From the NCBI RefSeq assembly GCF_002086455.1, contig NZ_MVHC01000028.1, positions 1 to 45,367 on the forward strand: 45,367 bases of DNA, written 5' to 3'. Positions 1 through 9,757 of this stretch are shown piece after piece. Under the pieces are notes generated by a model, which worked only from the letters and a program-made list of their open reading frames with translations, made no database searches and had not been told where the DNA came from. Each line of letters begins with the position of its first letter. The first letter of the stretch is position 1. A program made the translations under genes and the position numbers. The stretch is from Mycolicibacter algericus DSM 45454 (GTDB lineage: Bacteria; Actinomycetota; Actinomycetes; Mycobacteriales; Mycobacteriaceae).

Positions 1-375
1 TAGCATCCACCACGACTCGTTGATCACCACGCGTGACTCACGCCGATCCGAAGTCCACCACCCCACGGGGCACTGCCTCTTCAAATTCGCACTCATGTCT
101 AGGTATGTAAAACGCATCGGTAAAAATACCTATACGCCAGGCCAACTTGCTGTGATAAATGCCGGACTACTGAATGTGTCGAGCGCCGCAGAGGTGTGAC
201 TGCGGTCTCAAAATGCCGCTGTAACAGCGAGTTCCGTGTTGCAGAACGAGTCACAGTGCCCATATCAACATGGGGTTCATCACAGTTCGGGGTTCCCAAG
301 TTGTTCATTAGTAGACACCTGACCATAATTCGAACCTTCAGGAATTCTTAGTAGAAACTGTTGAGAGGTTCTTCC
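1..375. other. Intergenic leader of the PGRS gene
   Basis: I see no convincing gene in this stretch. It is less GC-rich than the rest of the window and probably holds the promoter of the PGRS gene. A 7-bp inverted repeat (TAGGTAT at 100-106, ATACCTA at 126-132) is the only ordered element I noticed. Short open frames here are on the minus strand and show no protein-like features. Confidence 0.5.
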
Positions 376-3300
376 ATGGGTCGGCGAGTGTCTAGCAAAT
401 TGGTACGTTCGTCGGGTCGGGGTTCGGTGCGGCGTCGCGTGGTGGGGGCGTCGAGTTCGGTGGCGGCGTTTCTGGCCTTTGGGATGGCTCCGGTGGTGGC
501 GGCGCCGACTGCGCAGGCTGATGACTTCGGCCTGGATGCGTTCTGGGATTTGTTCGGTGTCGACGACAGTGGCACTGCGTCGGACTTTGACTTCTTCGAC
601 TTGTCGACGTGGGATGTGCCGGGTGCTGCTGAGGGTGGTTTGTTCGGGTTGTGGGATGCCGATCATGCCGAGCAGTGGCAGGAGACGTTCTATCTGCCGT
701 TGCATGCCTTGTTGCAGGACTGGATCAACAGTGATTTCGGTTCGGGTGTCAATGGTGTGATCAACCAGTTGTTCGCGCCGGTGACGGTGGGTTTTTGCGG
801 GATGATCTGCAACGGTGCCGATGGCACCGAGCTCGATCCGGATGGTCAGGCCGGTGGGTTGTGGTTCGGCGATGGTGGCAATGGTTGGTCGTCGAACCTG
901 GAGGGCATCACCGGTGGAAATGGTGGCCATGCCGGGGGTATCGGCAATGGTGGTGATGGTGGTGCCGGTGGTCTGGGCGCTGATGGCGGCAACGGTGGCC
1001 ATGGTGGTGAGTGGTGGGGCAATGGTGGTGATGGCGGTGCCGGTGGTAACGGCACCGCATCGCTAAACGCCGGTAACGGTGGCAACGGGGGTTCGTCGGG
1101 TCAGGCCCAGGACTTTTTCGGCATGGGCGCGTGGGGCAACGGTGGCAACGGTGGGGCTGGCGGTGCCGGCTGGACGGGCACCGATGGTGCGGCGGGCACC
1201 GGTTCGGGTGGTCACGGTGGCCATGGGGTGGCCGGCGGCAACGCCGGGAACGGCGGTGCTGGTGGTGACGGTTCGTCGTTCGTCGGGATCGGCGGCAACG
1301 GCGGAGCCGGCGGTGTCGGCGGTGCCGGCGGCAACGGCGGCGACGGCGCCACGGGTGCGGCCGGCACGTTCGACAACAGCGGCACCGGTGATGGTGTTGT
1401 TGGTGGCAACGGCGGTAACGGTGCTATCGGGGGCAAGGGTGGTGCCGGTGGTGCTGCCGGTATCGGTGGCTCGGGCAACGGCACGGTCGGTCGCGACGGC
1501 GACGGCGGTGCGGGCGGTTCCGGCGGGCTCGGCGGTGACGGCGGTGCCGGCGCCAACGGGCTCGCGGTGTATGCCAACGGCGGTAACGGTGGCCACGGCG
1601 GCAACGGCGGTGCTGCTGCTGCCGGTGGTGCAGCCGGCGGCGCCACCGGCAACACCGGTACGGACGGCACCGCGGGTGGCGCCGGTAACGGCGGCGTCGG
1701 CGGAACTGGCCTGGCCGGCATCGACGGCACCGAGCAGGATCCCGACGGCACGGCCGGTGGCGCAGGCGGTGCCGGTGGCAACGGCGGTCTGGGTGGTTTC
1801 AACGTTGACGGCTCGCAGGCCGCGACCGGTGATGGAGGCGCCGGCGGGGCGGGTGGCGCCGGCGGCAACGGCTTCGATGGTGCCGATGGTGCGGCTCCGG
1901 GCGCAGCCGGCACCAACGCCGGCAATGGCGGTGCCGGCGGTGCGGGCGGTGTCGGCGGTAGCGGCACTCAGGCCGGTGCCCACGGTGTCGGCGGTGTCGG
2001 CGGCGATGGTGGTAACGGCGGCAATGGCGCCGACGGTGGTGATGGCGCTGCCGGAGACGCCGGGCATGTCGATGGCTACGCCGGCCAGGAGGGCGGCGCC
2101 GGTGGCAACGCCGGTAAGGGTGGCGCCGGTGGGTATAGCGGTAATGGCAGCTACGCCGCCGCGGGTACCGGTGGTGTCGGTGGTGTCGGCGGTGACGGCG
2201 GCGCCGGTGGCGCCGGCTTGGCAGGTGTGAATGGCACCGCGGAATCCGTCGATGGCACCACCGGCGGCGATGGTGGTGTCGGCGGCAACGGTGGCGCGGG
2301 TGGCCTGAACGCCGACGGTTCCCAGGCCGCGACCGGAAACGGTGGTGCCGGTGGGGTCGGCGGTGCCGGGGGCAACGGATTCAACGGCATCAACGGCGCT
2401 GCTCCGGGTGCCGACGGCACCGACGCCGGCAACGGTGGCGCCGGCGGTAACGGCGGTGCGGGCGGTACCGGCGCCACCGCCGGTGCGCATGGCAGCGGTG
2501 GCAACGGCGGCAATGGCGGCAACGGCGGCAACGGTGCCGACGGCGGTGACGGCGCGAACGGCGATGCCGAGCACCAGGCGGGCTACGCCGGCCAGGACGG
2601 CGGCAGCGGCGGCAACGCGGGCAAGGGCGGTGCCGGCGGGTACAGCGGGAACGGCAGTTCTGCAGCCAGCGGCGGCGATGGTGTCGCCGGTGCCGGAGGT
2701 AACGGCGGTGTCGGTGGTACTGGCCTGGACGGGATCAATGGCACCGAGCAGGATCCCGACGGTACGGCCGGTGGGGCCGGCGGCGCCGGCGGCAACGGTG
2801 GCGCGGGCGGTTTCAACGTCGACGGTTCGCAGGCCACAACCGGCAATGGTGGTGCCGGTGGTGCTGGCGGGCGCGGCGGTAACGGCATCAACGGCGCCCA
2901 CGGCGACGAGCCAGGCGCTGACGGCACTCGCGGCGGCAACGGTGGTGCCGGTGGTGCCGGCGGCGTCGGCGGCTCGGGCACCCAGTCCGGTGCTCACGGT
3001 GTCGGTGGTGTCGGCGGCAACGCCGGCAACGGCGGCCACGGAGCCGACGGCGGCAACGGTGCGGCCGGTGACATCGGGCACCAGGCGGGCCATGCCGGCC
3101 AGGACGGCGGCAACGGCGGCGACGCCGGCAAGGGCGGTGCGGGTGGCGACAGCGGCAACGGCACCTACGCCGCAGCCGGCAGCGACGGCCAGGCCGGTGT
3201 CGGCGGCAACGGTGGGGCCGGCGGTGCCGGCCTAGCCGGTGTCAATGGCACCGCGCAGGATCCCGACGGTACGGCCGGTGGCGCCGGTGGCGCCGGTGGC

Positions 3301-6300
3301 AACGGCGGTCTGGGTGGTTTCAACGTTGACGGCTCGCAGGCCGCGACCGGTGATGGAGGCGCCGGTGGCGCGGGCGGCGCCGGCGGCAACGGCCTCAACG
3401 GTGCCAACGGTGCCGCGCCGGGCGCAGCCGGCACCAACGCCGGCAATGGCGGTGCCGGCGGTGCGGGCGGTGTCGGCGGTAGCGGCACTCAGGCCGGCGC
3501 CCACGGTGTCGGCGGTGTCGGCGGCGATGGTGGTAACGGCGGCAATGGCGCCGACGGTGGTGATGGCGCTGCCGGAGACGCCGGGCATGTCGATGGCTAC
3601 GCCGGCCAGCACGGTGGCGCCGGTGGCAACGCCGGTAAGGGCGGTGCCGGCGGCGACAGCGGTAATGGCAGCTACGCCGCCGCGGGTACCGGTGGTGTCG
3701 GTGGTGTCGGCGGTGACGGCGGCGCCGGTGGCGCCGGCCTGGCAGGTGTGAATGGCACCGCGAGTTCCGTCGATGGCACCACGGGTGGCAACGGCGGCGT
3801 AGGCGGCAACGGCGGCGCGGGTGGCCTGAACGCCGACGGTTCCCAGGCCGCGACCGGCGACGGTGGTGCCGGTGGGGTCGGCGGTGCCGGGGGCAACGGA
3901 TTCAACGGGATCAACGGCGCTGCTCCGGGTGACGACGGCACCGACGCCGGCAACGGTGGCGCCGGCGGTAACGGCGGTGTCGGCGGTACCGGCGCCACCG
4001 CAGGTGCTCATGGCACTGGCGGCAACGGCGGCAATGGCGGCAACGGCGGCCACGGAGCCAATGGCGCCAACGGCGCCAACGGCGATGCCCAACACATGGA
4101 TGGCTACGCCGGAGAGAAGGGCGGTTCCGGCGGCGCTGGCGGCGCGGGTGGCGCCGGTGGGTCGAGCGGCGGCGGCAACTACGCCTCCAACGGCGGCGAC
4201 GGTGCCGGCGGCTATGGCGGCAACGGTGGCGTCGGCGGTAACGCCTTCCACGGGGCTGACGGCAACGCCGGCAACCCCGACGGTGCCGCCGGTGGCAACG
4301 GTGGCGTCGGCGGCGCCGGCGGTGACGGTGGTACCGGAGGCGGGACGACCGGCATCGGGGGACGCGCGGGCGATGGCGGCGGCGGCGGCCAGGCCGGCAA
4401 TGGTGGTGACGGCGCCAACGGAACAGCGGCAAACCCCGACGGCGGCAACGGTGGACGCGGCGGCGACGTCGGTGCTGGTGGCGCCGGTGGCGTCGGCGGT
4501 ACCGGAGCGACGAGCGGCGCCAACGGCAATACGGGAAGCACGCCGAGCAGCGGTGGTAACGGTGGTAACGGTGGTGCCGGCTACGACGCGGCCGATGACC
4601 CGGGTGCTGCACCCGGTACGGCCGGTGGCAATGGTGGTGCCGGTGGTGCGGCCGGTGATCACGGCAATGGTGGTGCGGGCGGTAACGGCGGTAACGGTGC
4701 CGCGGGCACCGATGGTGCCGACAGCACCGGTGTGGGCATTGATGGCTCGAGCGGTACCGCGGGTGGTGTGGGCGGTTCCGGTGGTGCCGGTGGCACCGGT
4801 GGTTCGGTGGTCGGTTCCGGTGGTGCCGGTGGTCTGGGCGGCAACGGTGGCGATGGTGGCGCCGGTGGTGAGGGCTTCGACGGAGCTGACGCGACCGCTG
4901 CCGGTGGTGATGGTGGTGCCGGCAGCAACGGCGGCGATGGCGGTGCCGGTGGCGCGGCCGGTGCTGGTGGTGCCGGCGGTACGGCGACCAACGGTGCTGC
5001 GGGCGCCAACGGAAATGGTGGCGAGGGTGGCCAGGGCGGTGACGCCGGCGCGGCCGGTAACGGCGGTCAGGGTGCCGACGGCGACGCGGCCAATCCCCAT
5101 GGTGGGCAGGGTGGTCGCGGTGGCGACACCGGCACGGTCGGTGCCGGCGGCGCCGGTGGTGACGCCGGCAGCGGCGGGGCGTCCGGAACCGGCAACGCCG
5201 GTGCGGACGGCGCAGCCGGCGCCGCCCCCGTCAGCGGTCACGGCGGCAGGGGTGGCGCCGGTTACGACGCGGCCGGTGACCCGGGTGCTGCACCCGGTAC
5301 GGCCGGTGGCAATGGTGGTGCCGGTGGTGCGGCCGGTGATCACGGCAATGGTGGTGCGGGCGGTAACGGCGGTAACGGTGCCGCGGGCACCGATGGTGCC
5401 GACAGCACCGGTGTGGGCATTGATGGCTCGAGCGGTACCGCGGGTGGTGTGGGCGGTTCCGGTGGTGCCGGTGGCACCGGTGGTTCGGTGGTCGGTTCCG
5501 GTGGTGCCGGTGGTCTGGGCGGCAACGGTGGCGATGGTGGCGCCGGTGGTGAGGGCTTCGACGGAGCTGACGCGACCGCTGCCGGTGGTGATGGTGGTGC
5601 CGGCAGCAACGGCGGCGATGGCGGTGCCGGTGGCGCGGCCGGTGCTGGTGGTGCCGGCGGTACGGCGACCAACGGTGCTGCGGGCGCCAACGGAAATGGT
5701 GGCGAGGGTGGCCAGGGCGGTGACGCCGGCGCGGCCGGTAACGGCGGTCAGGGTGCCGACGGCGACGCGGCCAATCCCCATGGTGGGCAGGGTGGTCGCG
5801 GTGGCGACACCGGCACGGTCGGTGCCGGCGGCGCCGGTGGTGACGCCGGCAGCGGCGGGGCGTCCGGAACCGGCAACGCCGGTGCGGACGGCGCAGCCGG
5901 CGCCGACGCACCGTCCAGCGGTAACGGTGGTAACGGTGGTGCCGGCCACTCCTCGACGGATGGTTCCAGCGACGGCGGTAACGGTGGCGCCGGCGGTGAC
6001 GCGGGTGTCAACGGCAGCGGTGGCCACGCCGGTAAGGGTGGCGACGGCAACAACGGTGGTGCCGGTGGGGCCGGTGGCGCAGGCGGCGCCAACTCGGGTA
6101 GCGGTGGTAACGGCGCCGATGGCGGAAACAGCACCGGCACCGGCGACGGCGGCGCGGGTGGCGCAGGCGGTAGCGCCGGCAACAACGGCAACGGCGGCAA
6201 CGCCGGCAATGGCGGTTCGGGAAGCCAGACCGGTTCCGGCGGCAATGGCGGCGTCGGCGGTAACGGCGGCGCCGAGACCGGCGACGGCGGAGATGGCGGC

Positions 6301-9300
6301 CACGGCGGCAATGGCGGCGTGACGGGCGGCGACGGCGGCGCCGGCGGCAACGCCGGAGCAGTCGGTGACGGCGGTAACGCCGGTAACGGCGGTGACGGCC
6401 TAGCCGGCCGGGATGGTGAAGACGGCGCACTCCCGGGTGAAGCTGGTGGTGCTGGTGACACCGGTGGTTCCGGTGGCGCTGGTGGCGCCGGTGGTGCTGG
6501 TGGCTCGGTTTCGGGTAACGGTGGCGCTGGTGGTGCTGGTGGTTCCGGTGCAGCCGGTGGTGCCGGCGGCGATGGCGCTACCGGTGTGGCCGGAACGTTT
6601 GCCGACGGCGGTGACGGTAACGGCGGTGCTGGTGGTGCTGCTGGCTCCGGTGGCAAGGGTGGCGATGGCGGTGCCGGTGGCGTGGGTGGTTCGGCCACCA
6701 ACGGCAGTGCCGGTAACCAGGGCACCGGTGGCAGTGCCGGTGATGGTGGTGACGCTGGTAAGGCCGGCGACGGCGGCCAGGGTGCTACCGGTACCGCGGA
6801 GCACACGACCGGCGGTAACGGCGGTGACGGTGGTGCGCTGGCCAATGGTGGTGCCGGTGGTAGCGGCGGTGCCGGCTCGTCGGCGGGTGCTGATGGTGCT
6901 GCCGGTAATGACTCCGATGCCCATGGTGTGCAGGGCAATGGTGGTGACGGTGGCGCCGGCTACGACGCGGCCGGTGACCCGGCGGCGGCCTCGGGTGCCC
7001 ACGGTGGCGATGGTGGTGCCGGCGGTAACGGCAGCGCGATCGGCAACGGTGGCGCTGGTGGTGCCGGTGGTAACGGCAAGGTCGGCGACGCCGGCACCGA
7101 TGGCGCCGCTGACTCCGGCGAAGCTGGTGGTGCTGGTGACACCGGTGGTTCCGGTGGCGCTGGTGGCGCCGGTGGTGCTGGTGGCTCGGTTTCGGGTAAC
7201 GGTGGCGCTGGTGGTGCTGGTGGTTCCGGTGCAGCCGGTGGTGCCGGCGGCGATGGCGCTACCGGTGTGGCCGGAACGTTTGCCGACGGCGGTGACGGTA
7301 ACGGCGGTGCTGGTGGTGCTGCTGGCTCCGGTGGCAAGGGTGGCGATGGCGGTGCCGGTGGCGTGGGTGGTTCGGCCACCAACGGCAGTGCCGGTAACCA
7401 GGGCACCGGTGGCAGTGCCGGTGATGGTGGTGACGCTGGTAAGGCCGGCGACGGCGGCCAGGGTGCTACCGGTACCGCGGAGCACACGACCGGCGGTAAC
7501 GGCGGTGACGGTGGTGCGCTGGCCAATGGTGGTGCCGGTGGTAGCGGCGGTGCCGGCTCGTCGGCGGGTGCTGATGGTGCTGCCGGTAATGACTCCGATG
7601 CCCATGGTGTGCAGGGCAATGGTGGTGACGGTGGCGCCGGCTACGACGCGGCCGGTGACCCGGCGGCGGCCTCGGGTGCCCACGGTGGCGATGGTGGTGC
7701 CGGCGGTAACGGCAGCGCGATCGGCAACGGTGGCGCTGGTGGTGCCGGTGGTGCTGGTGCTGATGGTGCTGCCGGTGTCACGGATGGTTCCGGTAACGGC
7801 ACCGATGGTGCTGACGCCGGTGCTGGTGGCGCTGGTGGTGCTGGTGGTCAGGGCGGTTCGCTGTCGGGTGATGGCGGTGTCGGTGGTGCCGGTGGCGCCG
7901 GCGGTACCGGCGGTGCTGGTGGCGCCGGGCTGTCGGGCTCGACGGGCTCGGATGCTGCGGCCGGTAGTGGCGGCGACGGCTCTGATGGTGGCGACGGCGG
8001 CGATGGCGGCAACGGTGGTGCCGGTGGCCACGGTGGTGCTGGTGGCGTGGGTGGTTCGGCTACCAACGGCAGTGCCGGTGGTCAGGGTGCTGGCGGTGTT
8101 GGTGGCGACGGTGGTGCTGCTGGTGGCGCGGGCAACGGCGGTGATGGTGGTGCCGGTGCCGGCGGTGGCGCTAACGCGACCGCGGGTAGCGGTGGTGCCG
8201 GTGGCGACGGTGGCGAGCGCGGTACTGCTGGCGCTGGTGGCCAGGGCGGTAGCGGTGCCGGTGGCGCGGCTGCTGATGGCCAGCAGGGCGCTGATGCGGT
8301 CGGCACCGGTAACGGCGGTAACGGCGGCAAGGGCGGCAACGGCGAGGGTGTGACCGGCCAGGCCGGCGGTGACGGTGGCCAAGGCGGCAACGCCGGGACG
8401 GTCGGCGACGGTGGTGCTGGTGGTGCCGGTGGTGCTGGTGCTGATGGTGCTGCCGGTGTCACGGATGGTTCCGGTAACGGCACCGATGGTGCTGACGCCG
8501 GTGCTGGTGGCGCTGGTGGTGCTGGTGGTCAGGGCGGTTCGCTGTCGGGTGATGGCGGTGTCGGTGGTGCCGGTGGCGCCGGCGGTACCGGCGGTGCTGG
8601 TGGCGCCGGGCTGTCGGGCTCGACGGGCTCGGATGCTGCGGCCGGTAGTGGCGGCGACGGCTCTGATGGTGGCGACGGCGGCGATGGCGGCAACGGTGGT
8701 GCCGGTGGCCACGGTGGTGCTGGTGGCGTGGGTGGTTCGGCTACCAACGGCAGTGCCGGTGGTCAGGGTGCTGGCGGTGTTGGTGGCGACGGTGGTGCTG
8801 CTGGTGGCGCGGGCAACGGCGGTGATGGTGGTGCCGGTGCCGGCGGTGGCGCTAACGCGACCGCGGGTAGCGGTGGTGCCGGTGGCGACGGTGGCGAGCG
8901 CGGTACTGCTGGCGCTGGTGGCCAGGGCGGTAGCGGTGCCGGTGGCGCGGCTGCTGATGGCCAGCAGGGCGCTGATGCGGTCGGCACCGGTAACGGCGGT
9001 AACGGCGGCAAGGGCGGCAACGGCCAAGCCCAGACCGGCCAGACCGGCGGTACCGGTGGCCAAGGCGGCAACGCCGGACCTGACGGCGACGGCGGGAAGG
9101 GCGGCGACGGCGGGGCCGGTGGCCAAGGTACGACGGGTGCCACCTCGCCTGAGTACGGCGGACCGGGCTACACCGGCGGTGTCGGCGGCGTTGGCGGCGC
9201 CGGCGGTGACGGCGGTGCGGGCGGCTGGAACTCGGGCGACGGTGGCGCCGGCGGCCATGGCGGCGTCGGCGGGACCGGCGGACGTGGCGGCCCCGGCCAG

Positions 9301-9687
9301 AGCGGTGCGACCGGCGATCCCGGTGGTGGCCAGGGGCACATCGGTGGTCCCGGCGGCGGCGGCGGTGTCGCCGGTGACGGTGGTGCGGGCGGTAACGGCG
9401 GCACCGCGGCCAACGGCACGACCGGGGTCGGCGGCAACGGTGGCGACGGCGGTACCGGTGGCACCGGCGGCGGCGGCGGAACCGGTGGTACCGGTGGCCA
9501 AGGCACCGAGGACCACCCGAGCGGCGGTCAGGGTGGGCCTGGCGGGCCCGGAGGCGACGCCGGCCTGGTCGGAGGTAAGGGCGGTGCCGGAGGTACTGGC
9601 AGCGTCAATGGCCAGGATGGTGCCGACGGGGGCGCGGGCAACGGCGGCAGCGCCGGTCACCCGGGCGCCTATGGCGCGAACTACTGA
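376..9687 (+). CDS. Giant secreted PGRS-repeat protein without a PE domain
   Basis: The protein is about 3,103 residues. The ATG at 376 is preferred over an in-frame TTG at 361 because a GAGAGG ribosome site lies about 7 bases upstream of it. Residues 1-50 form a basic, then hydrophobic signal peptide (RRR stretch, hydrophobic core, cleavage near AQADDF). About 100 residues of non-repetitive, Asp/Trp/Phe-rich sequence follow, with a CGMIC motif. From about residue 155 to the end the chain is almost only GGAGG/GGNGG repeats (PGRS), probably a polyglycine-II-like fold. There is no N-terminal PE domain (no Pro-Glu helix pair), so it is not a classical PE_PGRS; similar signal-peptide PGRS proteins occur in other mycobacteria. 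There is no C-terminal anchor. Function is unknown; a surface or cell-wall location is inferred. Internal duplications make assembly errors possible. Confidence 0.9.
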   Translation: MGRRVSSKLVRSSGRGSVRRRVVGASSSVAAFLAFGMAPVVAAPTAQADDFGLDAFWDLFGVDDSGTASDFDFFDLSTWDVPGAAEGGLFGLWDADHAEQWQETFYLPLHALLQDWINSDFGSGVNGVINQLFAPVTVGFCGMICNGADGTELDPDGQAGGLWFGDGGNGWSSNLEGITGGNGGHAGGIGNGGDGGAGGLGADGGNGGHGGEWWGNGGDGGAGGNGTASLNAGNGGNGGSSGQAQDFFGMGAWGNGGNGGAGGAGWTGTDGAAGTGSGGHGGHGVAGGNAGNGGAGGDGSSFVGIGGNGGAGGVGGAGGNGGDGATGAAGTFDNSGTGDGVVGGNGGNGAIGGKGGAGGAAGIGGSGNGTVGRDGDGGAGGSGGLGGDGGAGANGLAVYANGGNGGHGGNGGAAAAGGAAGGATGNTGTDGTAGGAGNGGVGGTGLAGIDGTEQDPDGTAGGAGGAGGNGGLGGFNVDGSQAATGDGGAGGAGGAGGNGFDGADGAAPGAAGTNAGNGGAGGAGGVGGSGTQAGAHGVGGVGGDGGNGGNGADGGDGAAGDAGHVDGYAGQEGGAGGNAGKGGAGGYSGNGSYAAAGTGGVGGVGGDGGAGGAGLAGVNGTAESVDGTTGGDGGVGGNGGAGGLNADGSQAATGNGGAGGVGGAGGNGFNGINGAAPGADGTDAGNGGAGGNGGAGGTGATAGAHGSGGNGGNGGNGGNGADGGDGANGDAEHQAGYAGQDGGSGGNAGKGGAGGYSGNGSSAASGGDGVAGAGGNGGVGGTGLDGINGTEQDPDGTAGGAGGAGGNGGAGGFNVDGSQATTGNGGAGGAGGRGGNGINGAHGDEPGADGTRGGNGGAGGAGGVGGSGTQSGAHGVGGVGGNAGNGGHGADGGNGAAGDIGHQAGHAGQDGGNGGDAGKGGAGGDSGNGTYAAAGSDGQAGVGGNGGAGGAGLAGVNGTAQDPDGTAGGAGGAGGNGGLGGFNVDGSQAATGDGGAGGAGGAGGNGLNGANGAAPGAAGTNAGNGGAGGAGGVGGSGTQAGAHGVGGVGGDGGNGGNGADGGDGAAGDAGHVDGYAGQHGGAGGNAGKGGAGGDSGNGSYAAAGTGGVGGVGGDGGAGGAGLAGVNGTASSVDGTTGGNGGVGGNGGAGGLNADGSQAATGDGGAGGVGGAGGNGFNGINGAAPGDDGTDAGNGGAGGNGGVGGTGATAGAHGTGGNGGNGGNGGHGANGANGANGDAQHMDGYAGEKGGSGGAGGAGGAGGSSGGGNYASNGGDGAGGYGGNGGVGGNAFHGADGNAGNPDGAAGGNGGVGGAGGDGGTGGGTTGIGGRAGDGGGGGQAGNGGDGANGTAANPDGGNGGRGGDVGAGGAGGVGGTGATSGANGNTGSTPSSGGNGGNGGAGYDAADDPGAAPGTAGGNGGAGGAAGDHGNGGAGGNGGNGAAGTDGADSTGVGIDGSSGTAGGVGGSGGAGGTGGSVVGSGGAGGLGGNGGDGGAGGEGFDGADATAAGGDGGAGSNGGDGGAGGAAGAGGAGGTATNGAAGANGNGGEGGQGGDAGAAGNGGQGADGDAANPHGGQGGRGGDTGTVGAGGAGGDAGSGGASGTGNAGADGAAGAAPVSGHGGRGGAGYDAAGDPGAAPGTAGGNGGAGGAAGDHGNGGAGGNGGNGAAGTDGADSTGVGIDGSSGTAGGVGGSGGAGGTGGSVVGSGGAGGLGGNGGDGGAGGEGFDGADATAAGGDGGAGSNGGDGGAGGAAGAGGAGGTATNGAAGANGNGGEGGQGGDAGAAGNGGQGADGDAANPHGGQGGRGGDTGTVGAGGAGGDAGSGGASGTGNAGADGAAGADAPSSGNGGNGGAGHSSTDGSSDGGNGGAGGDAGVNGSGGHAGKGGDGNNGGAGGAGGAGGANSGSGGNGADGGNSTGTGDGGAGGAGGSAGNNGNGGNAGNGGSGSQTGSGGNGGVGGNGGAETGDGGDGGHGGNGGVTGGDGGAGGNAGAVGDGGNAGNGGDGLAGRDGEDGALPGEAGGAGDTGGSGGAGGAGGAGGSVSGNGGAGGAGGSGAAGGAGGDGATGVAGTFADGGDGNGGAGGAAGSGGKGGDGGAGGVGGSATNGSAGNQGTGGSAGDGGDAGKAGDGGQGATGTAEHTTGGNGGDGGALANGGAGGSGGAGSSAGADGAAGNDSDAHGVQGNGGDGGAGYDAAGDPAAASGAHGGDGGAGGNGSAIGNGGAGGAGGNGKVGDAGTDGAADSGEAGGAGDTGGSGGAGGAGGAGGSVSGNGGAGGAGGSGAAGGAGGDGATGVAGTFADGGDGNGGAGGAAGSGGKGGDGGAGGVGGSATNGSAGNQGTGGSAGDGGDAGKAGDGGQGATGTAEHTTGGNGGDGGALANGGAGGSGGAGSSAGADGAAGNDSDAHGVQGNGGDGGAGYDAAGDPAAASGAHGGDGGAGGNGSAIGNGGAGGAGGAGADGAAGVTDGSGNGTDGADAGAGGAGGAGGQGGSLSGDGGVGGAGGAGGTGGAGGAGLSGSTGSDAAAGSGGDGSDGGDGGDGGNGGAGGHGGAGGVGGSATNGSAGGQGAGGVGGDGGAAGGAGNGGDGGAGAGGGANATAGSGGAGGDGGERGTAGAGGQGGSGAGGAAADGQQGADAVGTGNGGNGGKGGNGEGVTGQAGGDGGQGGNAGTVGDGGAGGAGGAGADGAAGVTDGSGNGTDGADAGAGGAGGAGGQGGSLSGDGGVGGAGGAGGTGGAGGAGLSGSTGSDAAAGSGGDGSDGGDGGDGGNGGAGGHGGAGGVGGSATNGSAGGQGAGGVGGDGGAAGGAGNGGDGGAGAGGGANATAGSGGAGGDGGERGTAGAGGQGGSGAGGAAADGQQGADAVGTGNGGNGGKGGNGQAQTGQTGGTGGQGGNAGPDGDGGKGGDGGAGGQGTTGATSPEYGGPGYTGGVGGVGGAGGDGGAGGWNSGDGGAGGHGGVGGTGGRGGPGQSGATGDPGGGQGHIGGPGGGGGVAGDGGAGGNGGTAANGTTGVGGNGGDGGTGGTGGGGGTGGTGGQGTEDHPSGGQGGPGGPGGDAGLVGGKGGAGGTGSVNGQDGADGGAGNGGSAGHPGAYGANY
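1735..4276 (+). repeat. Higher-order PGRS repeat, exact 507-bp period
   Basis: A landmark (codons for Gln-Asp-Pro-Asp-Gly or its variants Glu-Ser-Val-Asp-Gly, Ser-Ser-Val-Asp-Gly) begins at 1735, 2242, 2749, 3256 and 3763, and its Pro codon recurs at 4276 in a sixth, diverged unit. The spacing is 507 bp (169 codons) every time. Units 1 and 4 are most alike, as are units 2 and 5, so a block of three units (1,521 bp) seems to have been duplicated later. Confidence 0.9.
4596..5904 (+). repeat. Tandem duplication, 681-bp offset (pair 1)
   Basis: Bases 4596-5223 recur at 5277-5904, offset 681 bp (227 codons). I found no differences by eye over about 628 bp; the encoded residues are the same in both copies. 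The block starts after a Tyr-Asp-Ala-Ala landmark and ends at Ala-Asp-Gly-Ala-Ala-Gly-Ala. Confidence 0.9.
6439..7752 (+). repeat. Tandem duplication, 681-bp offset (pair 2)
   Basis: Bases 6439-7071 recur at 7120-7752, again with an offset of 681 bp and no difference that I could see over about 633 bp. A diverged spacer of 48 bp separates the copies. Confidence 0.9.
7735..9024 (+). repeat. Tandem duplication, 681-bp offset (pair 3)
   Basis: Bases 7735-8343 recur at 8416-9024, offset 681 bp, about 609 bp with no visible difference. This pair overlaps the end of pair 2 by a few bases, so pairs 2 and 3 form one continuous run of four blocks. Confidence 0.9.
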
Positions 9688-9720
9688 TCGAGGTCCGAGC
9701 CCTCGACAGCGAAGCAGTAC

Positions 9721-9757
9721 CGGGAGGCCCCGCACGCATGGCGTGCGGGGCCTCCCG
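9721..9757 (+). terminator. Perfect 17-bp hairpin after the PGRS gene
   Basis: CGGGAGGCCCCGCACGC (9721-9737) is followed by a 3-base loop ATG and its exact reverse complement (9741-9757). It lies 33 bases after the stop codon. There is no U-tract, which is common for mycobacterial terminators. It is the clear transcription end of the PGRS gene. Confidence 0.85.

Noticed and set aside
4123..9024. A single 681-bp register across all six duplicated blocks
   Set aside because: Pair 1 is not in phase with pairs 2 and 3; 5905-6438 is unique, so the equal offset applies inside pairs only.
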